From: Bacteroidales bacterium
GTDB taxonomy: Bacteria > Bacteroidota > Bacteroidia > Bacteroidales > WCHB1-69
DNA length: 5,221 nucleotides
Direction of reading: 5' to 3'
Assembly (NCBI GenBank): GCA_028684405.1
Contig: JAQUGA010000178.1
Location: 1-5,221, forward strand
Made by a program: the position numbers and the translations under genes. The notes beneath the pieces were generated by a model, which was given only the letters and a program-made list of their open reading frames with translations, searched no databases and was not told the DNA's origin. Positions 1-5,221 of this stretch are shown here, piece after piece; the first letter of the stretch is position 1, and each line of letters opens with the position of its first letter.

Positions 1-2
1 CC

Positions 3-26
3 GCCAAATTTTGTAATTTGGCTTTT
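3..26 (+). terminator. Rho-independent-type terminator of an upstream gene
   Basis: GCCAAATT (3-10) and AATTTGGC (15-22) form a perfect 8-bp stem with a TTGT loop, followed directly by TTTT. The T-run lies on the + strand side, so it would end transcription coming from the left, from a gene outside the window. The stem is AT-rich and the T tract is short, so efficiency may be modest. Confidence 0.6.
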
Positions 27-45
27 ATGAAAAATAATTTAAAAT

Positions 46-133
46 CAAAATAACAAAATTCGGCTCATTGCTTGTACTCAAGTGGATTCGCGATTCCTTT
101 TCCGCACAGTACATAGCTGCAACCGTTGTGCTC
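46..133 (+). repeat. attC-like recombination site 1 (end of the preceding cassette)
   Basis: This is an imperfect palindrome bounded by AACAA (52-56) on the left and ACCGTT (122-127) on the right, the same boxes as in two later sites. The arms are 61-78 and 108-125. They share a perfect TGTACT/AGTACA core (73-78/108-113), then GCT/AGC with one bulged base, and CGG/CCG at the outer ends, with several unpaired bases between. C64 against A122 mispairs on the top strand but is a G-T wobble on the bottom strand. The central loop (79-107) is short, 29 nt. By analogy with integrons the crossover would fall after G125, so everything from T126 belongs to the next cassette. The boxes are not the classical RYYYAAC/GTTRRRY, so the assignment to integrons proper is inference. 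This is the weakest palindrome of the three. Confidence 0.6.
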
Positions 134-2432
134 CATGCGAAAAAAATACACTGCATAAAATGAACATTAGATATGAATGAATTAGAATCTCTTAAAAATA
201 TATTCAAGGATAGAATCTTCAAGATACCAGATTATCAGAGAGGATATGCTTGGACTACAAGACAATTAAAAGATTTTTGGGAAGATGTAGTCAATCTACC
301 TTCTGATAGATTTCACTATACAGGTTTGTTATCATTAAAAAAAGCTGACAAATCTGTTTGGAAAGACTGGAATGATGAAAGATGGCTGATTGAAGATAGA
401 GGATTCAGACCTTTTCATGTTGTTGATGGACAGCAGAGATTAACAACTTTTGTGATTTTTATTCAAGCCATTTCTGAATTGCTAAAGGAATTACCTGAGA
501 ATAAAGACAAAAAAGAAGAAGAAATTTATTTAGGCTCTTTCAGTCTTAAAGCAATAAAGGAAGAATACTTGGTTATTCAAAAACCACCTCAATTTATAAT
601 TAAAACTCACAAATTTGGTTATGAGGTTGACAATCCGAGTTTTAAATTTTTAAGACATCGGGTATTTAATGAGCCTGATAGCGGTACAATCCAAGAAACA
701 TTTTACACACTTAATCTTGAGAACTCCAAGAAATTTTTTCTTGAAAACCTTCAAGATTATTACTTGAATTATGGAATTATTGAAATAGAAATTCTATTTA
801 AAAAGGTGACTCAAAACCTTATGTTTAATGTCTACGAGATTAGTGATGATTTTGATGTTTTTGTGGCGTTTGAAACCATGAATAATAGAGGTAAGAAATT
901 ATCAAACCTCGAATTATTAAAAAATAGATTGATTTATCTTACAACGCTTTATGGCGATGACGAACTAAAAAATGACGAAAGAAATTCTCTACGAGAAAAA
1001 ATAAACGACGCATGGAAAGAAGTATATTATCAACTTGGTCGAAATAAAAAGAATCCATTAAATGACGATGATTTTCTTGTTGCTCATTGGATTATGTATT
1101 TTCAGTATACACGGGAAAAAGGAGATGATTATGTTCGGTTTTTACTAGACAAATATTTTACTCCACAAAATATTTATGCAAAAACTGAGGTAAAACTTAG
1201 CACATTACAGGATTTTGAGGAAATAAAAGAAGAAATTATTACAGACGTTGAAGAAATTGAAACAAACGGAAATGAGGATGTTGTTGTATTGCGTTCAAAA
1301 CTTAATCCAAAAGAAATAGAGAACTATGTTAACAGCTTAAAATCTGCGGCAGTTCATTGGTATAATACTTATAATCCAATAAACAATAAAGATTTAACAA
1401 AAGACGAAAGCTTGTGGATTGACAGACTGAACAGAATTGGTATTGTTTATTTCAGACCTCTTGTTACAGTGTCCTTTTTGTCGAAGAAAATTAATTCAGC
1501 AGAGAGGATTAAGTTATTCCAAGCAATAGAGCGTTTCATTTTTATCACATTCCGATTGAGTAGAGCTTTTTCAACCTATCGCAATAGTGAATTTTATCGA
1601 GCTGCAAGGAAACTTAGAAATAATGAATTACAAATATCTGACATCGTAAATAATCTCGAAGAAAGAATGGGTTATTGCTTTGACAAATCAGAGGATAGTA
1701 AAGAGACTTATTTTAATTATACTTATTTCCAAAAGTTTATTGAGAAAAAGTTTAAAAATGAGTATGGAGGTGGGTTTTATAATTGGAACGGCTTACGTTA
1801 CCTTTTATATGAATATGAAATGGAAAAAGTAAGGCAAAGAGGTAGTCAAAAAATTGATTGGAAACTATTTGTTAAAAGCGAAAAAGATAAAGTTTCAATT
1901 GAGCATATTTATCCTCAAACACCTGACAATAAATATTGGAAAGAGCAATTTAAAGGATTTAAAAAGAGTCAACTTAAATATTTTAATGGTTCTCTGGGGA
2001 ATTTATTACCCTTGTCACAAAGTATAAATTCAAGTTTGCAAAATGACAGTTTCATTGACAAAAAGAATCCCAAATTAGACAATGAAGGCAATAAAATACG
2101 ACAAGGATATAATGATGGTTCTCATTCTGAAATTGAGGTTTCTGCCTATGAAAATTGGAATGCTGATTCAATTTTAGAAAGAGGATTAAAATTGTTGGAG
2201 TTTATTGAAAAGCGATGGAATTTGAAATTTGAGAATGATGAAGCAAAGACAGATTTATTATTTTTGAATTTTATGTTTGAAAAAGACGAATGATAAAAAC
2301 GCACGAGAGCACAACAAGCGGTATAAAAAATTGCCGGGACAGTAGGTTATTTAAGGGTTGTAGCCCGCTTCAACTTTTGTGTAACTTGACAGGAAATCGC
2401 CCGCAATCGGCAACTTTTCATACCGCCAACCG
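126..2432 (+). mobile_element. Putative gene cassette 1 (DUF262-DUF1524 nuclease plus its attC-like site)
   Basis: This segment runs between the presumed crossover points of sites 1 and 2 and holds one gene and one attC-like site, the organisation of an integron cassette. GTTGTGCTC at its start (125-133) is exactly complementary to GAGCACAAC (2307-2315) at the left edge of its own site. The match continues with CATGCG against CGCACG (5 of 6 bases) across a one-base bulge. The cassette is about 2.3 kb, larger than typical integron cassettes (usually 0.5-1 kb). Only 39 nt separate the start-side box from the ATG, and I see no TAnnTTTG promoter there, so expression may depend on read-through. 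Confidence 0.6.
173..2293 (+). CDS. DUF262-DUF1524 (GmrSD-like) putative modification-dependent restriction nuclease
   Basis: The 706-aa protein has the two-domain layout of single-chain GmrSD/BrxU-type enzymes, which in characterised members use NTP to recognise and cut modified phage DNA. The N-terminal DUF262 (GmrS-like, ParB/sulfiredoxin-fold NTPase) shows IPDYQRGYAW (18-27), the nucleotide-site motif DGQQR (85-89) and FETMNNRGKKL (233-243). A long, mostly helical middle follows. The C-terminal DUF1524 (GmrD-like, His-Me finger nuclease) shows EHIYPQTP (577-584) with the presumed catalytic His578, then GNLLPLS (609-615) and Asn619 in a typical N-x(8)-N pattern. All key motifs look intact, so the enzyme should be active. 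ATG 173 is chosen because the DUF262 motif begins soon after it and an ATG at 160 runs quickly into a stop; there is no clear Shine-Dalgarno. The stop codon lies 6 nt before the attC-like site. An anti-phage role is inferred from the family; the specific modification recognised cannot be read from the sequence. Confidence 0.9.
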   Translation: MNELESLKNIFKDRIFKIPDYQRGYAWTTRQLKDFWEDVVNLPSDRFHYTGLLSLKKADKSVWKDWNDERWLIEDRGFRPFHVVDGQQRLTTFVIFIQAISELLKELPENKDKKEEEIYLGSFSLKAIKEEYLVIQKPPQFIIKTHKFGYEVDNPSFKFLRHRVFNEPDSGTIQETFYTLNLENSKKFFLENLQDYYLNYGIIEIEILFKKVTQNLMFNVYEISDDFDVFVAFETMNNRGKKLSNLELLKNRLIYLTTLYGDDELKNDERNSLREKINDAWKEVYYQLGRNKKNPLNDDDFLVAHWIMYFQYTREKGDDYVRFLLDKYFTPQNIYAKTEVKLSTLQDFEEIKEEIITDVEEIETNGNEDVVVLRSKLNPKEIENYVNSLKSAAVHWYNTYNPINNKDLTKDESLWIDRLNRIGIVYFRPLVTVSFLSKKINSAERIKLFQAIERFIFITFRLSRAFSTYRNSEFYRAARKLRNNELQISDIVNNLEERMGYCFDKSEDSKETYFNYTYFQKFIEKKFKNEYGGGFYNWNGLRYLLYEYEMEKVRQRGSQKIDWKLFVKSEKDKVSIEHIYPQTPDNKYWKEQFKGFKKSQLKYFNGSLGNLLPLSQSINSSLQNDSFIDKKNPKLDNEGNKIRQGYNDGSHSEIEVSAYENWNADSILERGLKLLEFIEKRWNLKFENDEAKTDLLFLNFMFEKDE

Positions 2433-2446
2433 TTACCAACAAGCCG
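2300..2446 (+). repeat. attC-like recombination site 2 (end of cassette 1)
   Basis: This large imperfect palindrome lies just after the nuclease gene. The left arm GCGGTATAAAAAATTGCCG (2318-2336) matches the reverse complement of 2408-2426 at 17 of 19 positions. Both differences are A on the left against C on the right, that is, G-T wobbles if the bottom strand folds. Outside the arms are AACAA (2313-2317) and ACCGTT (2429-2434). The 71-nt loop (2337-2407) contains a small GGG...CCC hairpin (2355-2366) and a second copy of CAACTTTT (2371-2378; the first is in the right arm). The left flank 2300-2315 pairs with the start of cassette 1, not with this site's own right flank. The right flank GTTACCAAC (2432-2440) pairs with the left flank of site 3. 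The presumed crossover is after G2432. Confidence 0.75.
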
Positions 2447-2543
2447 AGAAAAAAGAAACCGTGTACAATAAACAATGACTGAGAAGAAAGAAAATTGTAA
2501 AAAGAAAACCTGCCCGAAAAAGAGGATAAAATTTGATATATCA

Positions 2544-2607
2544 AGCCTCGAATTTGGAGAAAACAGAAGCCTCGAATTTGGGCTACAAATTGAGCCTCGA
2601 AAATGGG
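2544..2607 (+). repeat. Three short direct repeats upstream of the T9SS gene
   Basis: AGCCTCGAATTTGG occurs exactly at 2544-2557 and 2568-2581, and a diverged copy AGCCTCGAAAATGGG starts at 2593. Start-to-start distances are 24 and 25 nt, a little over two helical turns. The regular spacing would suit a regulator's operator, but a small tandem duplication is equally possible. No partner protein can be named. Confidence 0.6.
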
Positions 2608-2729
2608 ATAATGGTTGAGATTATTGTAAATAATGCAAATTTTGAATGGAAAACATGAAAAAACGAGTAAAATTAATCTAAATATTAACCAAAATCGGAG
2701 CTTTATCCCAAATGCGGAGCTTCGGAAAT

Positions 2730-2737
2730 AGGAGGAA
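2730..2737 (+). promoter_or_regulatory. Strong Shine-Dalgarno sequence of the T9SS gene
   Basis: AGGAGGAA ends 6 nt before ATG 2744 and fixes that start codon. Such a strong site stands out: the genes at 173 and 4547 have none, and Bacteroidota often initiate without it. This suggests the gene carries its own translation signal rather than relying on upstream read-through. Confidence 0.75.
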
Positions 2738-2743
2738 ACAATT

Positions 2744-4339
2744 ATGAAAAATACAACTACTTTTCTACTCATTATGTGTGTATTCTCGTTTAGCCTCGTG
2801 GGGCAAACCAATAAAAAACAGTTTGCTACTAGGGAACAAAGCCATGCCCTTTACAATGAATGCCAACAATCGGTAAAATCGGAAACTGAAAACCATTTAC
2901 TTAACGTTCAAGCACAACGCCTCGAAGCTACAGAAAAAGCCATCCCTCAACAAAAGCATTTTACACCAAAATCTACCCTAGCAGTAAAGCAAAAGCTCGA
3001 TTCTGTTATTAAAGAAAGCTACTATAATGTATTGGGGCAGTTTGTTAATTCCAAAAAATATGCATACACCTACGATGCCAGTGGAAATGTAACGCAATTT
3101 ATTTATTACACTACAAATGAGATTACAGGCAATTGGGAGCCTTATGATAAAGAAGAATACACATACGATGCCAACGGAAATATAACTTTATTTATTGATT
3201 ATAATTGGGATTCAACTTCAAGCCAATGGGTGTCTTATGAAAAAGAAGAATACACATACGATGCCAATGGAAATAATACCTTATTTATTTATTATAATTG
3301 GAACGAATCGTCAAGTCAATGGGTGCCTTATTATAAAATAGAATACACCTCCGATGTCAACTGGCATAACACCTTAAATATTTATTATGAATGGAACTCA
3401 ACTTTAAGTCAATGGATGCCGAGTTTTAAGAACGAATACACCTATGATGCTAACGGGAATAATACCTTATATATATCTTATAATTGGGATGAAACTTTAA
3501 TCCAATGGGTGCCTGCTAATAAATACGAATACACCTACGATGCCAACGGTAATAATACCTTATATATTCGTTATAATTGGGATGAACCTTTAGTCCAATG
3601 GGTGCCTAATTCTAAAGAAGAATACACTTACGATGCCAATGGGAATAATACGCAATACATTGAATATTATTGGAATGGAACTTCAAGTCAATGGAGACCT
3701 ACTTTTAAACATGAATACACATACAATGTTAATGGGAACATAACTTTATATATTAGTTATGAATGGAACTTTACTTCAAGCCAATTGGTGCCTTCTTATA
3801 AACTAGAATCCCCCTATGATACCAATGGGAATTTAACTTTAAGAATTTCTTATGAATGGGACGAAACTTCAAGCCAATGGGTGTCTATTTGTAAAGAAGA
3901 TTACACGTACGATAATTTGTTCTCTTACGAAGATTTAATCTTGCCCCCTGAGTTTGATGATGAAGACAATTTTAATCATAAGTTACTATTGAAAATTCTT
4001 TATGGTTGGGATGAAGCCACAAGCAGTTGGATTAGTGATTATAGAAGTACATTTTATTATTCGGAGCAAAGCAGTGGGATTGATACTAACAATGCTTTGG
4101 GTATACATATTTATCCCAATCCTGTATCTACCGAATTATTTATTGAATTTCCGGTATTCGGTATCAATAATAAAACCATTGAGATTTTAGATCTTAATGG
4201 TAAAATTGTTGCTACCACCCAATTTTCTTCCTTCAATGTTAGCATGGATATTTCAGGACTAAGCAACGGAGTATATTTTTTGCGACTTTCCTGTGAGGAA
4301 GGCCTAATAACTAAAAAGTTTATAAAAAACGGGGAATAG
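2744..4339 (+). CDS. Secreted 31-residue-repeat protein with T9SS type A sorting domain
   Basis: The 531-aa protein begins with a Sec signal peptide (residues 1-21, lysine, then a hydrophobic core ending SLVGQ). A spacer of about 85 residues follows, then nine in-register 31-residue repeats (107-385, bases 3062-3898) of the form EYTYDANGNNTLYIxYNWDExxxQWVPxxK, and a degenerate tenth from residue 386. YTYDANGN resembles the YD motif of RHS/YD-repeat proteins, but the fixed W-x(6)-W spacing makes a distinct unit. Residues 449-531 form a T9SS type A sorting domain: YPNPV (457-461), DISGLSNGVYFLRL and a basic tail ending at NGE. The product should cross the inner membrane by Sec and the outer membrane by T9SS, then be released or attached to the surface. 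Its role is not known; adhesion or binding is a guess from the repeats. The strong ribosome binding site decides the start. Repeats 4 (SDVNWHN) and 9 (SPYDTNGN) are the most diverged full copies. Confidence 0.88.
   Translation: MKNTTTFLLIMCVFSFSLVGQTNKKQFATREQSHALYNECQQSVKSETENHLLNVQAQRLEATEKAIPQQKHFTPKSTLAVKQKLDSVIKESYYNVLGQFVNSKKYAYTYDASGNVTQFIYYTTNEITGNWEPYDKEEYTYDANGNITLFIDYNWDSTSSQWVSYEKEEYTYDANGNNTLFIYYNWNESSSQWVPYYKIEYTSDVNWHNTLNIYYEWNSTLSQWMPSFKNEYTYDANGNNTLYISYNWDETLIQWVPANKYEYTYDANGNNTLYIRYNWDEPLVQWVPNSKEEYTYDANGNNTQYIEYYWNGTSSQWRPTFKHEYTYNVNGNITLYISYEWNFTSSQLVPSYKLESPYDTNGNLTLRISYEWDETSSQWVSICKEDYTYDNLFSYEDLILPPEFDDEDNFNHKLLLKILYGWDEATSSWISDYRSTFYYSEQSSGIDTNNALGIHIYPNPVSTELFIEFPVFGINNKTIEILDLNGKIVATTQFSSFNVSMDISGLSNGVYFLRLSCEEGLITKKFIKNGE
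3062..3898 (+). repeat. Nine tandem 93-bp coding repeats
   Basis: Unit starts fall at 3062, 3155, 3248, 3341, 3434, 3527, 3620, 3713 and 3806, exactly 93 bp apart, and a truncated unit begins at 3899. Units differ by many substitutions but no indels, so copy number appears selected in frame. Units 5 and 6 are the most alike at protein level, suggesting a recent duplication or conversion there. Confidence 0.9.
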
Positions 4340-4380
4340 GGCAGGTTTTCAGATTAATATAATTGTTTATTGATGAATAA

Positions 4381-4527
4381 CGGCCAGTTGGTAACAAAGG
4401 CTATACCCAATAAGGGTTTTGGTGGTAAAATGAAAGTAAATTTAAGTAATAAATATTAGTAATAATTTGAAACGGAAGTGCTTCGTAATCCCTTACTGGG
4501 CATAGCCTCGACCGTTGCCAGTAATGC
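4381..4527 (+). repeat. attC-like recombination site 3 (end of cassette 2)
   Basis: The left arm GGCTATACCCAATAAGGG (4399-4416) matches the reverse complement of 4490-4507 at 16 of 18 positions. Both differences are A on the left against C on the right, giving G-T wobble only in the bottom strand. The shared boxes are AACAA (4393-4397) and ACCGTT (4511-4516). The loop (4417-4489, 73 nt) is AT-rich with no strong internal stem, unlike the loop of site 2. The left flank 4381-4395 pairs with the start of cassette 2. The presumed crossover is after G4514; GTTGCCAGTAATGC (4514-4527) then opens cassette 3. Confidence 0.75.
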
Positions 4528-4546
4528 TAAAAAAGACCTACGATAT

Positions 4547-5089
4547 ATGAAAAGTGATAAAATTGAAAATGCAATAAAAGAGTTGGTAGAATATATGGAG
4601 AAATTCAATATTCAGTATGAAAACATTAATGACTCAAAACATTTTTTAACCTTCAAACAGTTTCTTTTTGAACAAAAACTAAATGAGATAACTGATAAAT
4701 TGACTGATATGGAAATTGAAGAATATCAAATTGATTCAATTGTATTTGAAAAGAAATTCGTTCCTGAATTTGCTGAACACGGCTTAATTCTTGAATGGGA
4801 GCAATATAAAAAGATTCCTAAAACAAATTTAACCTACAGATTTGATTCGGTGAATACAAATACTAAGACACAAGACCATATCCATGTTTTCCAAGGTAAC
4901 AATCAATTGTATGCTATAAATTTTGACGGGACAGCTCATGATGGTTCAAAAGCACGCCTCGGGAAAAAAGAAATAAAGTTTCTTAAAGGGATTGGATTCA
5001 CTCCTCCTGCAGATGGATTGCTTGAATGGATAACATTGCCTACAGAAAAAGAATATGTCGGATACAGATTTTATTTACTATTTGATTAA
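4547..5089 (+). CDS. Conserved-looking protein of unknown function, 180 aa
   Basis: I do not recognise a named family. The protein is soluble, with no signal peptide or membrane segment. Residues 1-60 are charged and probably helical. Residues 85-180 look like a compact alpha/beta domain around HIHVFQGNNQLYAINFDGT (111-129), with AHDGS (130-134) next, then a helix (KKEIKFLKGIGF, 140-151) and a closing strand. The His111, His113, Asp127, His131 and Asp132 cluster is the most motif-like part, but calling it catalytic would be guesswork. The frame is open back to GTG 4478, yet bases 4478-4546 cover the right arm of site 3 and the cassette junction, so ATG 4547, 31 nt after the ACCGTT box, is preferred. 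No Shine-Dalgarno is visible. As cassette cargo beside a nuclease gene, it could be a defence or toxin/antitoxin component; nothing in the sequence proves this. Confidence 0.75.
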   Translation: MKSDKIENAIKELVEYMEKFNIQYENINDSKHFLTFKQFLFEQKLNEITDKLTDMEIEEYQIDSIVFEKKFVPEFAEHGLILEWEQYKKIPKTNLTYRFDSVNTNTKTQDHIHVFQGNNQLYAINFDGTAHDGSKARLGKKEIKFLKGIGFTPPADGLLEWITLPTEKEYVGYRFYLLFD

Positions 5090-5099
5090 AAATTATAGC

Positions 5100-5111
5100 G
5101 ACCTAAAGGTC
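5100..5111 (+). terminator. Weak hairpin after the 180-aa gene
   Basis: GACCTAAAGGTC is a 12-bp palindrome (stem GACC/GGTC with a TAAA loop) beginning 10 nt after the stop codon. It is followed by TTGGGGTTGGGG rather than a T tract, so it is at best a poor intrinsic terminator. It is too small and lacks the AACAA/ACCGTT boxes of the attC-like sites. Confidence 0.3.
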
Positions 5112-5145
5112 TTGGGGTTGGGGTAATCAGTTAAACTAAAATTTT

Positions 5146-5153
5146 TATTTTTG
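5146..5153 (+). promoter_or_regulatory. Bacteroidota-type -7 promoter box (TAnnTTTG)
   Basis: TATTTTTG matches the Bacteroidota sigma-factor -7 consensus TAnnTTTG exactly and lies 12 nt before ATG 5166. The nearest upstream TTG (5118-5120) is 25 nt away, longer than the usual spacing for the -33 element. If used, the transcript would have a very short leader. Poly-T context makes a chance match possible. Confidence 0.45.
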
Positions 5154-5165
5154 CATTAAAAAAGC

Positions 5166-5221
5166 ATGATAAAATTAGACAATAAGTTTACATCGGATTT
5201 CAAAGACCATATAAAATTCAG
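5166..5221 (+). CDS. Start of an unidentified gene, cut by the window edge
   Basis: ATG 5166 opens a frame reading MIKLDNKFTSDFKDHIKF without a stop to the end of the window. A TAnnTTTG box stands just upstream. Only 18 residues are visible, too few to assign a family. It is not preceded by an attC-like site, so it may be resident chromosomal DNA at the right edge of the array. Confidence 0.45.
   Translation, partial: MIKLDNKFTSDFKDHIKF

Larger units (their letters stand above)
2447..2743 (+). other. Leader region of cassette 2, no gene seen
   Basis: This stretch of about 300 bp lies between site 2 and the T9SS gene. I find no convincing coding sequence in it; open frames here are short or run antisense into the T9SS gene. 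It holds three spaced copies of an AGCCTCGAA-type repeat (2544-2607), two copies of CGGAGCTT (2696-2703 and 2715-2722, 19 nt apart), and an 8-bp inverted repeat TGGGATAA/TTATCCCA (2604-2611/2703-2710) that could close a stem around the intervening ~90 nt. No clean TAnnTTTG promoter was found, although a promoter for the downstream gene would be expected here. Confidence 0.5.
2433..4514 (+). mobile_element. Putative gene cassette 2 (T9SS repeat protein plus its attC-like site)
   Basis: This segment lies between the presumed crossovers of sites 2 and 3. GTTACCAAC (2432-2440) at its start is exactly complementary to GTTGGTAAC (4387-4395) at the left edge of its own site, and the following GCCG (2443-2446) pairs with CGGC (4381-4384), 13 of 15 positions overall. 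The pairing sequence differs from that of cassette 1, so these are not terminal inverted repeats of one transposon family. The cassette is about 2.1 kb with one gene. Unlike its neighbours it has a ~300-bp leader and a strong ribosome binding site, suggesting it carries its own expression signals. Confidence 0.6.

Noticed and set aside
25..222. Minus-strand ORF of 65 codons
   Set aside because: It overlaps site 1 and the start of the nuclease gene on the opposite strand, with no ribosome site or recognisable protein.
126..2315. Insertion sequence or MITE with terminal inverted repeats
   Set aside because: The complementary ends differ between the two segments, there is no transposase, and each segment carries a palindrome beyond its right-hand repeat, which fits cassettes better than transposons.
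2290..2478. Small + strand ORF of 62 codons overlapping the nuclease stop codon
   Set aside because: It lies almost wholly inside attC-like site 2; its codons are palindrome arms and loop, and the product resembles no protein.
2744..2782. Lipoprotein signal at Cys12 of the T9SS protein
   Set aside because: The residue before the cysteine is Met and the hydrophobic core continues past it, so it does not fit a lipobox; a standard Sec signal is preferred.
2347..2811. Minus-strand ORF of 154 codons
   Set aside because: It runs antisense through site 2, the leader and the signal-peptide codons of the T9SS gene; the hydrophobic runs reflect AT-rich antisense sequence.
3062..3898. CRISPR array
   Set aside because: The 93-bp periodicity is in frame within one open reading frame and the units vary throughout; it is a protein repeat without spacer structure.
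4002..4190. + strand ORF of 62 codons inside the T9SS gene
   Set aside because: It is an out-of-frame shadow of the end of the repeat region and the sorting domain.
5111..5123. G-quadruplex at TTGGGGTTGGGG
   Set aside because: Only two G-runs are present; four are needed for an intramolecular quadruplex.

Overview
The window most likely comes from a member of the Bacteroidota. It is AT-rich, one secreted protein ends in a type IX secretion (T9SS) C-terminal sorting domain, two of the three complete genes have no clear Shine-Dalgarno sequence, and a TAnnTTTG-type -7 promoter box (the Bacteroidota form) lies near the right end.

Layout, all on the + strand: a terminator hairpin of an off-window gene (3-26); a first palindromic site (about 46-133); a 706-aa DUF262-DUF1524 (GmrSD-like) putative modification-dependent nuclease (173-2293); a second palindromic site (2300-2446); a ~300-bp leader with short repeats (2447-2743); a 531-aa secreted protein with nine 31-residue repeats and a T9SS tail (2744-4339); a third palindromic site (4381-4527); a 180-aa protein of unknown function (4547-5089); and a promoter plus the first codons of another gene (5166 onward).

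The main result is that the three palindromic sites behave like integron attC sites, so the window reads as a gene-cassette array. All three carry AACAA on the left and ACCGTT on the right, with an imperfect palindrome between. The bases just after ACCG|TT at the start of each cassette are complementary to the bases just before the AAC at the start of that same cassette's own site. Cassette 1 has GTTGTGCTC (125-133) against GAGCACAAC (2307-2315). Cassette 2 has GTTACCAAC (2432-2440) against GTTGGTAAC (4387-4395). This is the relation expected if each cassette was once a circle joined through its own site. All five base substitutions between the arms keep a G-T wobble on the bottom strand and give an A-C mismatch on the top strand, which fits bottom-strand folding as in attC. 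The boxes do not match the classical RYYYAAC/GTTRRRY consensus, and no integrase is in the window, so the recombinase is unknown.

The genes look like independent cargo rather than a pathway: a probable anti-phage nuclease, a surface or secreted repeat protein and an uncharacterised protein. The cassette boundary also corrects the third gene's start from GTG 4478, inside the site, to ATG 4547. No matching site follows that gene, so the array either ends near 5090-5165 or continues beyond the window.
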